Shown in pieces: positions 22,766-34,030 of a stretch of DNA of 64,000 bases (positions are counted from its first letter, which is position 1; every line of letters begins with the position of its first letter). The translations under genes and the position numbers were made by a program. The notes under the pieces are model-generated. The model did no database searches. It was not told the origin of the DNA and was given only the letters and a program-made list of their open reading frames with translations. Origin of the DNA: Sipunculus nudus. Lineage: Eukaryota > Annelida > Sipuncula > Golfingiida > Sipunculidae. Where the stretch lies: the NCBI GenBank assembly GCA_026874595.1, contig CM049320.1, positions 11,683,964-11,747,963 of the forward strand, written 5' to 3'.

Positions 22766-24666
22766 CCACCCACCCTGGAAGATATTTTGACACAGCTGAA
22801 CTTAACACCGTTCTCTGAGCAGCTAGTGACTGTTCACTCTGAGGGAAACAAACTTAACCCGTTCACTTTTCATAATGATCAATAAAAAAAGGGGAAAATA
22901 CATTAGACAACAGTTCGAAAGCATATTCCTCTTCCTGTGACGGCCACTCGTCCGATCGTTCTTACTTTCTCGTCAAACCCATCAACAAGGGCACTGCAAA
23001 GCTGAGCATTCCCTCGCACGGGAGCATAATTAAAATAGGTGTATTACAAAGTGTGAATATCAGGAGGGCGACCTCAAGCAAGATAGGGTTCTTCATCCAT
23101 TGATGGGTGAGCTATATGTGAAAGATGAAAAGTTTTGGTCAAACAGTTTGGCTTAAAATTGGTCAAGCTTTTTTCAAAAAGTAGGTCCTGTGGCTTTAAC
23201 CTTTGACCCTGTGATCTCAAAAACTAAAGAGTTCTCCATCTGAGGGAAGGTAAGCGATTTGTGAAAGATGAAAGGTTTTGCCCAAATGGCTTGGCTTATA
23301 CTCCAATTTCGGACGAACGGACGGACAAGCAGTAGTGGCGGATAAAGAGCCCCCCCCCCTCCCGTTTATCTATTTTTTTTCCCAGTTAATTTTCATTTTT
23401 TATATATCTCTTTTATTCCTTAGTAATCAAAGGTTTCCACAGTTTATTACCTTCAAATTCATATGTTTCTATGCTGAGATTCTTCCGGTTATAACTTTTT
23501 GTTTGGTCATAACACACGGGAGCACCCCCCCCCCCCCCCACCCCCTCATGCGACTTTAACCGATCAATTGTATATTTACCACGAGATTTAAACGATGATA
23601 TTGGGCAAATTATAAACGTAGATGCGCATTTTAAGCATATAGACATAAACGATTGAATGTTTGGACTATCCAGTTAATATCAAAATTTTCAAGAAGTTAA
23701 AATATTATAAACGGCCATACGTGAACCCAACCCCCTAAAGTTTGTTGACGTAAAAGACATTTAAGAGAATAGTATAGTTGGGCGATCCAGAAACTCTTCA
23801 TATTTTTATGCGAAAGGTTCTTCAAAATGTCCTCTTTTCTGAGCACTGCATATTTAAATTTTTCTCAATATGGGAGGGGGCAGACCTCCCCCGTGTTCCT
23901 GGAATTAGGTGAAATGACTTAGGTGAAATGAAAAAAAAATCTATATTTTTCTCAATATGGGAGGGGGCATACCTCCCCCGTGTCTTAGGCAAATTGACTT
24001 AGGTGAAAATAAAAAAAATAAAAAAACAAATATCTATATTTTTCATAGGCTGAAAAATATATATCAAAGTAATTATTAACGGATAATAACAGAGAGACCT
24101 TGTGAGACAGACAATGGCTTTCCCCTAATTGTCGTATTGGAATTATTCACAAATGAACTTGCATATTTAATTCCTTCGAGTATAGCTGGTATTAATACCA
24201 TGTCCTTAATCAATAACCAGCTTCGGTCATTATCTGCATGGTGCTGACAAGAATTAGAGGGTCGTAATTATATGTGACACCGGAAACTTGATTTTACAAT
24301 ATTTCAGACCTCATAAAAAACAAGCAAGATGCTTAGATGTTACATCGGACATTTTACTTCCATCATGGACGTGTTTTAGCACGTGCTAAATATAAAGCCA
24401 GATGCAAGGCAACATCCGCCTGCGTAAACTCGGCACCACAATTAGCATTCATAGGGACTAGAGTAAATGGAAGTATAAAATCCAGTGATATCAACGTGAA
24501 CAGTGTGGCGTTTCGTGAAGCCTTTTTTTAGAGTGCTGAAAACATAGCTTTTACTTTGCATAATCTGACATGTCTTTACTTTATCACTTTTTGCTATTCC
24601 TCCCATATATATTGCAGATAACATCGTTTCGAACACTACAGTCTCTAACAAAGTACTTATATAAAG

Positions 24667-24667
<1 letters not shown>
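22690..24667. other. Repeat-rich, no gene seen
   Basis: Contains a C-run followed by CA repeats (22730-22770), C-runs near 23350 and 23525, and a tandem duplication at 23857-24040. GTGGCGGATAAAGAGCC at about 23334 again resembles the GGCGGATC-type transposon ends. No supported exon was found on either strand. Confidence 0.5.
23857..24040. repeat. Two-copy tandem duplication, each with a GGGAGG/CCTCCC hairpin
   Basis: The phrase TTTTTCTCAATATGGGAGG, GGGCAGACCTCCCCCGTG recurs about 87 bp later with small changes, followed each time by GACTTAGGTGAAA. Each copy can form a G/C stem of about seven pairs. Confidence 0.7.

Positions 24668-24718
<51 letters not shown>
24668..24718. repeat. (AT)n microsatellite
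   Basis: About 25 AT units followed by duplicated TTACTTCATAAGG phrases. Confidence 0.95.
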
Positions 24719-24720
<2 letters not shown>

Positions 24721-26940
24721 CTTCATAAGGAATATTACTTCATAAGGTTATATATACATAAAGTAAAAAGTACAATATCATTATTACCTAAAAGAAGAAG
24801 GGAAGAATTACCTGGAATGGCATCTGTTTTCCTAGCAATGAAATCGGGCGTCCCGTCGATCTTTGAAGTAAACTCTCATGGTTATCTTTGTTAACATTTT
24901 GAGTATCATATAAAATATACAGGAAATTCCTGCAGTCGAAATTGTTAAATTGTGAAACTTCTGAACACTAACGCAGATGCTTGTCGTGTAATTTTCTGTA
25001 CACCCAAACACTGTAAAAGGTATGTCTAATTTTACGATGTCGGTTATGGTTTCAACTACCTATACGTATATAAGCGAGCATAGAGGAGGCAAAATACATC
25101 TATGTTTTTAAACCATTGTGAAAAGGTTGCTCGGTAGGCCTATATTTTAAGAAAGCGATGAATTACAATGAGTGTTTGTGTAGGGGGGTGGGGGGGGGGG
25201 GGGGGTGGTCTGTGTATTTGAGTGTGGGTGTGTAGCTAGGGATGTGTGCATGTGTTAGCCGAAGTACTTTCTTAATAAGTCTTCTAGCTTACTATTTATT
25301 AAGTGCACCTCATTTCTCGTCAGACCAACCTTTGAAGTGGTTTATGAAAGCTGCACATCAGGTATGACAATATTCGATAACAAAGATATTGTGAAGATAT
25401 AAAAGTCTTCATAATAGAAACTTCTGGTACACACCAAGCCCTTGTTGGACAAATTATATATAATGGTGCAATCAAAAGGTCAGAGGGCCATACACTCATG
25501 AGAGATACACTCATGATTTTACGTTCACATTAATTAACGTGTAATCTTTCATACACCAGCTGGTGTCTATGGCTCATACAGAACGGAATTTCGGGAATAT
25601 GCGTCCTTAATATTCTTTTGGACCAAATTAGGGGCAGGAAAATTATAATCACATCGGCAAAACCGGAAAAAAAGAGAGCGAACAAGGTTTTCAAACGATT
25701 TACCATATTATAGTGAAACATACTGAAATTTAATTTTGATTTTATATTTTAAATTGAATTTGTTTAAATTCTGGCTTATTCGCAGTTTTGTATATTTCGA
25801 AACAGCATACGATCTTCAAACCATATTATTATATCCTGTATGGGCTGTCCCTCAAATGTTTTGAATCAAAATCAAAATGTTAAAATTACCTTTTATTGTT
25901 TTTGTATGTTATTTCTTTACTTGGCCGATTCATTACGATTGATTATAAATTTGACTTGCTAAATGTGGTATTATACGTTTTTATTCTTTAAAAAAATATT
26001 TATTTAAATTTTAAAAAAAGAATAAAAAAATGCGCATTTAGAATTACAAGCACTTTTTAAAAACGGTAACCTGTATGTTTGAAAGATTATGTAAAATATA
26101 ATCTTTTATTATATTTAATATCGGATCATTATAGATTATTAGAAATCGTGTCATTCCATGATTATTTAATTATGGTGAAATGTTGAGGTCAGTTATCAGG
26201 CTGCAAATTAAATTATCATGTTTTCTAATTGGTGTAATTGATAAAAAAATGATGAAATATTTGGTAAGTCGCATACATATCGGGACACGAGTGTGTTTGT
26301 GTGTGTATACGTGTGCAAGATAATTTAAGAAGGGTTTTCTCGGATTTTATAAATTAAGATTAAAGTCCTTCAGTTTAACTGTCTGAGGAGCTTTACAACA
26401 GAGGTAAAAACATTCGAAATACAAGGAGTTACACAGGATGAAACTAATAAACGAATTATGGAACCTTTAAAATTTACTAAGTAAAAACGTCTTAAGTGAA
26501 CGTTTAAAATGTTCAAAGCCTCTTTTGTTGCTCAATTCTTCCTTGATTGAATTCCTGACATGTGCACCAAAGTTAAAATTTTATACCCGTTACGTAATCT
26601 TTCAGGCAACCAGTGTAGTCTGGTTAAAGAACAGATGTCACATTGGCATGCTTACGTCAATCCAAATTTCATTTTGCAATGGCGGATTGAACTCTTTACA
26701 GTCTGTTATGTCCCTTTCATTCAGTCCATATATATAGTATAGCATTTGTTTAGTCATTGTGTGACAATAATACGGATACTAAATTTAATATGCATCCATT
26801 GCTGAAGCTGTCTATTCACCTACCTTTTAAAAAAGAATTTATGCGATTTCTGGCTTCCTCAGTGTATATATTAATGATCTAAGGGTAGTTCTGGTTATGA
26901 AAATTATATATAATGCCTATGTGAAGGATGTTTAAAATTG
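24719..26940. other. No gene assigned
   Basis: AT-rich DNA with a G-run near 25185-25206. A minus-strand open stretch at roughly 24815-25060 encodes Cys/Asn-Thr-containing hydrophobic sequence, but it has no assignable domain and no clear splice context, so it is not called. Confidence 0.4.
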
Positions 26941-27234
26941 TTTATCAACGTTTTTGTAAACACAGCAATGTTGACGGGTAAAATATGTAACCCAAGGTGC
27001 TAGGTTACATATATGCGGAGGTAGATAGGTAACTTGTTGCAAAACGCCATTTGAAATGCTCTTGCTTATCTGACTTGCTGCCAGAAGCCCTTATATTATA
27101 AACACATTGATATATACAAAACAAGCAGCCTGTGTGCGTTGAAATCAACGTTTTCTGGCATATTTTTTTTTATAAAAGCTCCAAGGCAAAAGCTTAAGTT
27201 TATAAAGTTCAAGTAAGTAATTAGACCCCTTTAA
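26941..27234 (+). repeat. Dispersed repeat family B, copy 2
   Basis: This matches 42970-43315 (reverse) over its length and 1290-1486 over its last 150 bp. Shared blocks include TTTTTGTAAACACAGC, GTTGACGGG-like sequence, CATATATGC, GAGGTAGA, CTTGTTGCAAAA and the terminal CCCCTTTAAA. Confidence 0.65.
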
Positions 27235-27479
27235 ATATTCACAGAACAAAAATCATCTTTTTTTTAAGTAAATCCATTTTGCTGTTATATGATTTGTTAA
27301 TTCCAGTTCCGAGACCATTTGTACACCTTAAAATATTATTTCAATATCAGGTGAACTGCAGTTCCACTGACGTCTAAACACAGGCTCATATATACTGCAA
27401 AATATGTTTTATTTCCGAAGTATGATAATTCATGTTTTACTTCATTTTTCAGTCTTTTACTATTTATCCATTATCTTAT

Positions 27480-27775
27480 TTTCCATGTGTATATTCTATA
27501 CTCTATATAATTCTTTCTTCGCCATTTTGATGTGGCAGAAATGACTGCCATAGTGTATGCTCATCAGCAAATCCATATGTGTCCTAATAAATTACAAAAG
27601 AATGTTCTGGTCTACAGTATCAAATGCTCCGCTCAGATCAACCACAACTATAGTGATGACACTTTCTGTTATTCAAAATTCCGTAATAGGTCATTAACTA
27701 TAAGATCTTTAACGACTGCACATTTCCAGCGTGATTCAAATACGCCCTGTTGTAGACAGAGATAAGCCAGTTTTG
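27480..27775 (-). pseudogene. Decayed LINE reverse-transcriptase fragment
   Basis: Read on the minus strand, broken frames give a VNDLLRNFE-like block, then a VVDLSGAFDTVDQNIL-like block that resembles LINE motif A. A YGFADEHTLWQSF-like block, which resembles the catalytic YADD region, follows almost at once. The spacing between the last two is far too short for an intact reverse transcriptase, so an internal deletion has occurred. Stop codons and frame changes are present throughout. The assignment rests on my recognition of these motifs. Confidence 0.5.
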
Positions 27776-29244
27776 TTATAACGAATACTAGGGTATCTAT
27801 TGCTTTCGCAATGATATCCCTCACTCATGATGGTGATCACGAATGGTGTCTTCATGGCACTCTGCATGCATGCATGGGTTCCGCTTAAAGCTAAGTGCTT
27901 CTTTTATTTCTGGAACTGATAATCAATTGCAACTGAAACTTTTATACTTTGTGCTTAAGGTTGATACATGTTGGAAATCAAACTGATCAAGGGTGGTCAC
28001 CATGCATTTTGGTAAGATATGACTATATAGTAAACAAGACGGTGGTCAACTGGTTTTATGGTGGACTGAAGAAAAATCCTTTAAAGAATATGATAAGCTA
28101 CAGATTTGCAATAAAGTGTAATTTTAAAACTTTTTTTTAATAAAAGAAGCAACCAACATCATTTTTTGATGAAATAAAGATTTTTTTTAATATGAAAACA
28201 GAAAAATATATTATCAAAATTCATATATAATAAAAACAAATACCTCGCGGAAATGACTATAATACATCACTCCCCTGCAGGAATAAAATAGCATTAACAA
28301 AAAAAAACTAAATTTATTTCTTATTTTACTTTGGCCTATGAATTACTTATACTTTATGATAAATTATCACCCACAAAAGTAGGAGTCACGACAGTTCTTA
28401 GCAGTCAAACACTAGTTTCTGTATTTTAAGCTTATAAAAAATTGCATAAAAATTATGCATATATCTTTAAAAGTAGTTTCCCTTAGCATCATGACATGAA
28501 ATCTTGAGATATGTGATTAAGCGTTAATTGTGTGGAGGGCAATTAATTAAGCAGAATTTGGCAATTAATTATCGATCTTTCACTTCCAATTATTTCCTAC
28601 TTTTTTTCACTAAGTTAAGTAGCGATTCTATGATATAGTGCTACATTAATTTGTGGTCCTAACTAATACCTAAAACATAAAATATAAATTCATTTGAAGT
28701 GTATGGTTTTACCAGTTCAAATAAAAATTAACATTTTGAACAGTAAAGGGAATAATCATTAGGGCTATATAAATCGGTACATGTTGAAAAGTGGACCTCT
28801 GTACCCCGTTTAATACATGACGATTTTGGTCGGGTCATGGTATATATACAGTACGTTCATTAGCCTTTTATGAGACCATCCCGAAAACCGCAATAAACGC
28901 TTGAAAATTCGGAATATTTTACGTTTTATATCTTGTACACAGTTATATGATTGTCTAATCTAGCGTAACCAGTCATAGAATGAGAAATATACGATTTTTA
29001 ATGGAGTGTAAATGCATTTTGATCTGGGCCCGGGAGACGTATTGCGTGAAAATTGATCGTCTGTCGGACCAAATGTTTTAGTTTGGAATCGGCTTGATTT
29101 TCCGAATTTTAGTTACCTTTATGGTTCGAGTACTGTCCATCCTTTTATAATCAACTGGATAAAGAGTAAAATACACAAAGAAAAAGTATGAAACGGCCGT
29201 TTTCTGTGTGCCGGGATTTTTTGACGGCCCAAAATATAAGCATT
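27776..29244. other. No gene seen
   Basis: AT-rich DNA with no supported exon, RNA gene or clear repeat. Confidence 0.4.
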
Positions 29245-30835
29245 TTAGGGTATTTCTACAGAAAACGTCGCATTTCAAGGGTTTTCTTGGTGATTTTTTT
29301 TAATCTTGATTTTGATATAACAAAACTTAATTTGTAGAAAAATATCGTTAGAATTGTAAAATAATGCAAGTAGTGCACTTTTCAGTTTCCTTTTTTTTAT
29401 AAATAGTCCAGGTAAGGGGAAAATATGAACCTTTTTCTCGACACCGTTACACGCAGTAAAATCTCACTTGCACATTTCAGAAATTGTTTTGACTAGATTT
29501 TTTGTGATTTTCGATAAAATTAAAATTAATAGCCTTTGATAAAATCAAAACATAAATTTCAGTTATGAATTTAACAAAAAAAAGTGTGTAAAAAGAACAT
29601 ATTTTCTTATTTTTAATTAACTTTTGAAAACAAAAATTGTCTCTATACCTATTTTTGCTTCCAGAGGGGTGCATTTGCAGGGATTTACCGGACAAAGTAC
29701 TTTGGTACATGTACCTTCAGAATTTGAGTCGAAATACCTTGTTAATTTTTTTGAATGCACAGAAAATAAAATTTAAACATGGTTTCAAATCCTCTAGGTA
29801 ACGGTGTTGAGCATAGATAACGGTGTTGAGCATAGGTAACAGAGTCGAGCTTCTGAAGTAAAAATAACCGTAGTGACTACTTGAATACCAGTATTATGTA
29901 TTAAAACAAGCAAATGCCTGTTTGAATAGAAGAAACGCAAATGTTTAAAATATTTAGCCCAAAATATGTTTCAAATTCTATTTCAATAATTTGGATTTAA
30001 TACCAAGTTCTCGACACCGTTACCTTGCTCTCGACACCGTTATTTTTCATGCAGGTAACGGTTTCGAGTGGTAACGGTGCTGAGTTTTTTTTCATCTATA
30101 CCGTCAAATGCAGGACAAAAATTACTTCCATACCGTCCCTAAGGGGGCAGCACGAGTTATCACTATATGAACAACAAGAGGAAGCCATTTTCGAAGAGTT
30201 ATATGTGACGGTTAATTTTTCGCAGGTGTAACGGTGTCGAGTCCAAATAAACATACGGTGATTTTTTTAACCCTTTAATGATTAACAGAGAACACTGATA
30301 TGACAGTTACTAAATTTAATTGTGGATTATGTGTACAAAATTTCCTGAACTCTAATAAACGCTGCTCTCTGCATCAGCAAAATGGTTTCTGTTCACGCGC
30401 TGCAAGGTCAAAAGGTCAGGTAACGGTGCCGAGTATATTTTGGGAGACATACTTTTTATATCCAAATTTTTGTATTAAAAACAAAACGGTCAGGAAAAAT
30501 CAAGCAAAAATATCATCTTAATAAACTTTCACCGCTGTGACAACGTGGAAAACAAAATCTATATAAATGGAACAGTGGTTACAGAAAAACGCTGTTTTGA
30601 ATTTAAGATCCGAGAGAAAGGGACAACGGAAATTTAAGGGTATAGTAACATTTGCAGCTTTTTTTTCTGTATGTATTTCTGCCCCGATTTAAATTATTTT
30701 TATCTCATAATAATGGTTATATCTTTAGCAACAATCTGAATGGTTATTCATGTCATTTTTAGCATTTGCTAATTTCTCAGTAACAAATATAGTTTCGGGA
30801 CATGAAATGCGACATTTTTTGTAGAAATACCCTTT
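29245..30835. mobile_element. Putative 1.6 kb inverted-repeat element with clustered 13-bp motif
   Basis: GGGTATTTCTACAGAAAACG at the left end has its near reverse complement at the right end (GACATTTTTTGTAGAAATAC, then CC), giving imperfect terminal inverted repeats of about 30 bp. Inside are nine close matches to TAACGGTGTCGAG and one weaker match, in both orientations, between 29437 and 30433. No transposase frame and no clear target duplication are visible. A non-autonomous DNA transposon with internal transposase-binding repeats would explain it, but this is inference. Confidence 0.5.
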
Positions 30836-32352
30836 AACCCTTATTAATAGTAATAAATTATCACTAAAAATACGAATTATCAGCTAAATTTTTATTTCAT
30901 AGGGAAGGAATAGACACAATCTTCATTATTAACTTAGTTTCATGATAGTTTCTATTACGTAAGGGTCTTTTTTTCATGTGTTTAATTAGGTCCGGGTTTC
31001 TCAATCTCGGCCTGGGTTTCAGGTTGACCCAGTTTGTTTTCTTGCGCGCTGCACAGTCACGTTCCAAACTTAATATTCACTTCGGCTGGGGCGGATGTTG
31101 CCGAGACATATTAAAGGCGTCAAGGCTGCGGTCAAGGTCGACAGTTTGACAGCTGGCCGTCAAAGGCATCAAGGTTTGCTGATATAAATAAGCTGTTGAT
31201 CCTTGAAAACACAAACCGAAACATTTTCGTAAGACATAACACCTGTTTTGTCCCATTGCCTTGTACTCATAGGGTGATTGTGTAAACTTATGAGGTCGCA
31301 GTGATTTGCTCTGTGCGTTATTCAATTATCGCTCACATAGCCGCCTCAGGCTTTGAAGTCTCAGTCTGGTAGATGGACCGGTAATTAAATTTAAATTAAA
31401 TTAAATTGTAAATAGATACTAGTGAGTGATGGTTTGTGTTAAAAAGTTCATACATTTCTTGCAATAGACTAGTGATTGACACTTCAGTATGCTGGTATTG
31501 GTGCCTAAGGTATTATATATTTGGACCCTCTTTGGCTTAGGTTTAATGCCATGTGGATGACCATGCATGTTAAAGCATAAAAAAAAAATTCAGGGGGGGG
31601 GGAGGAGGGGGGATAGGCTTAAGTTCCTGGCAGAACTATAGAAACCAGGCTTCAGCCTACTGCCGGTACCTTATGCACAACCGATGTCGCATAATAAATT
31701 GTTTCCTGAAAAAGGCCGATACATATTATTTTCCTGAGAATTCCCGTATTTAATTTTGCTCATAACTGGAGTTTATTATATTTAAGGAGGAGGGTTCCGG
31801 GGAACCTGGGTTCCGCGTGTGAATTGGGGTGTGGGGGCAGAGCGCCCACCTAAAGCTTAATTTTCCTGTTCAAATAGTAAATGGTTTCCCTTTTTCGCAA
31901 TAGATGCCTTTTCAATTGCAGATTTAAATGAACAAAACTCACTCCTGCTGGTACCTCGTCTTCACGGCTCACTTAGTAATGTGTAGGGCTCTTAGTCTAG
32001 AGATGGTAGGTTTGATTCCCATTTCAGGCGACTTCTGATGCTTAGTAGTTGTTAATGTTAGAAGAGTTACGTGTGGGGACATCTACAGGGAAAAGTAGGA
32101 GTTAAAATAGGGAATGAGAGGACACAGTTTTATTTATATTTTCCTCAATAGAAGTGAAGCCCGCGTTCTTTAGTGGCTCCAAGTTCCTTACTAAGTTACT
32201 AAGTTAGAAATACTTTTGTTTTTATCTTTTTAAAAAAATATGTGCAGTGTGTACAAATTAATCCCAACTGCCACATATGCTTGAGGTATTATGGTGCAGA
32301 TATTTTTGTTTAAAGTAACTGTATGTAGGGCTTCTTTGAACACCTGTTTTAG
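30836..32352. other. No gene seen
   Basis: Mixed AT-rich DNA. A stretch near 31990-32030 (CTCTTAGTCTAGAGATGG with GGTTTGATTCCC) vaguely resembles tRNA-type internal promoter boxes but does not fold as a tRNA by eye. Confidence 0.4.
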
Positions 32353-32936
32353 GGGTTAAGTTAGCCCGATTGAATCAGATTCAATATTATTAGGCCCTGC
32401 CATATATTGAATCTGATAGCCATACAGTGATAGTTTCTACAATATAAGCTTCTGACTACACGCCACCCAATGCCCTTGTAACCAGTATCAACAGGTGTTT
32501 ACTACCCCATGCGTGCGGTCATTCTTCAGTGCCGGGCCCGTTGAAACAAAATGTAACAACATTTTAGCTGTTAATCACTCGAGTCAGCGAGGCTATCAGT
32601 GAGGTCATCAGGTGCACCTGTTCGACTGTGTCTTCTCTGTCCCTACTAAACTCGCTGACATGCCTCTGGTTAAATGGTCAGTAAATGTTTAAAAATGATG
32701 ATCCAAGTTTGATTTTAGTTGCTATCGAAACCATGAAACACATACTTATTGGTGTTAAAATGGTATAATCCTGTGTTTTGTTGTTTGGCAGTAAACAGGC
32801 AGTCAAAGAAGATGCAACGGATCCATTGCATCTTCCGTGGCTTACATTGTAGAAACTCTCATTGTATGGCTACTGGACTCAATATATGGCAGGGCCTAAT
32901 AATATTGAGTCCGATTCAATCGGACTAGGGTTAAGT
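32353..32936. mobile_element. MITE with long terminal inverted repeats and perfect 9-bp target duplication
   Basis: The element itself spans 32362-32927 (566 bp) and is bracketed by GGGTTAAGT at 32353-32361 and 32928-32936. The terminal inverted repeats are about 88 bp with roughly ten mismatches. They begin TAGCCCGATTGAATC on the left and TAGTCCGATTGAATC on the complement of the right end. The interior has no coding capacity and contains a near-perfect 28-bp palindrome at 32808-32835 centred on GGATCC. A 9-bp duplication with long inverted repeats fits Mutator-like (or Merlin-like) non-autonomous elements. Confidence 0.85.
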
Positions 32937-32956
32937 CAACTCAGGACAAGCTAGTA

Positions 32957-33442
32957 CTTAAAGGGGCCTATTCACCTATAAAGCATGATTTATTAACCCT
33001 TTAAAATAAATCTGTACCTGCCAAAATATTGGCTTGAAACTGTTTGCCTACTCCTGCAAACAAATGTTAAAAACAGTGGACTTGCCGGAATCACAGGTGT
33101 TAACATAAACACACGAAATGAGGCCATGTGTACCTTGGAGAAACAACATGTGTCAATCAGGAGATGCCCTGACTGACTTGGCCCCAAAAATATAATACAT
33201 GTTCTAGCTTGCTGAAACACCATGTGTTGCAGCTCACAATCGGACCTCCAGTCACGTGGCCTTGTTATGGTAAACAGACACACGTTGACTGTGTTTACCA
33301 ACATGCAGACTCAGAGCCATAACAAGGTTTTAAACAGCTGCATGCAAGGTACTGAGACCATGTGCTGGGATGGTTTCGCCAGGAAACTTTTGTATTAAGC
33401 AAAAGTGCCAATAGTGTGAAAAATAGGCATAATATATCCCCT
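32957..33442 (-). repeat. Dispersed repeat family A, copy 3
   Basis: This is an inverted copy of 3208-3748 and 5961-6452, beginning CTTAAAGGGGCC and including GTGTTAACATAAACAC, GTCAATCAGGAGATGCCC and CATAACAAGGTTTTAAACAG. It lies about 420 bp upstream of the first coding exon of the fumarase gene and may fall in its 5' intron or promoter region. Confidence 0.75.
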
Positions 33443-33864
33443 GAATATATCCCTTTTCCAGGAATAAGCCGACTTGTTTTATTTTATTTCAGAAGACTTG
33501 TTTCATGCTGGACTTAATGTCAATATAAATGAATGATATCGGGACAAAGCCGTATTGATGCAACAGGACCAAACACACAACCATTTCTGCCATTGGTGGC
33601 CTTAAAATAAATGTGTACTGACCTGAAAAATACATGTCAGATATCACTGATAGGTGCTACAAGTTCAATTGAAAATGCATATTCACATCCACAGTAGGTT
33701 GAAACTGCTTTGCAGTTGCTGTGTGAAAGGTGGAATAGTGATATATATGTGATTCTTGGTGAATGTTTTTTTTTTTGTTTTATTTTATGGCCAGTAAAGT
33801 GCATGAGGTATTCTTTAGTCACTTAATTATGCAAAATTAAAGATTTTTTTTCATGTTCTTACAG

Positions 33865-34030
33865 ATGCTGGCTACAGGCAGGAGAGTGGCCAACAGATTT
33901 GGCCAGTTGCTATGGCAACAAAGCCAAATTTCCCGCCATAAAGCATCAGCAGCTTCAGTGAAACCGTTCTTCTACCAACCCATGTTTGAAGACGAGAAAC
34001 CTCTTGATATCCCTTGGAGAAAAATCACAA
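33865..34030 (+). CDS. Fumarase coding exon 1 (presequence)
   Basis: Encodes residues 1-55 and one base of codon 56. It has the Arg-rich start [16 protein letters not shown] and the PFFYQPMF junction to the mature enzyme. The donor is AAGTATG-type (GT at 34031). Upstream, a T-rich tract ending TTCTTACAG looks like an acceptor. Confidence 0.85.

Noticed and set aside
24815-25060. Minus-strand open stretch with Cys and Asn-Thr motifs
   Set aside because: No start, domain or reliable splice pair could be assigned, and it is short enough to arise by chance.
31990-32040. tRNA-like or SINE-head sequence
   Set aside because: Only a weak B-box-like GGTTTGATTCCC was seen. No cloverleaf could be drawn and no second copy was found in the window.
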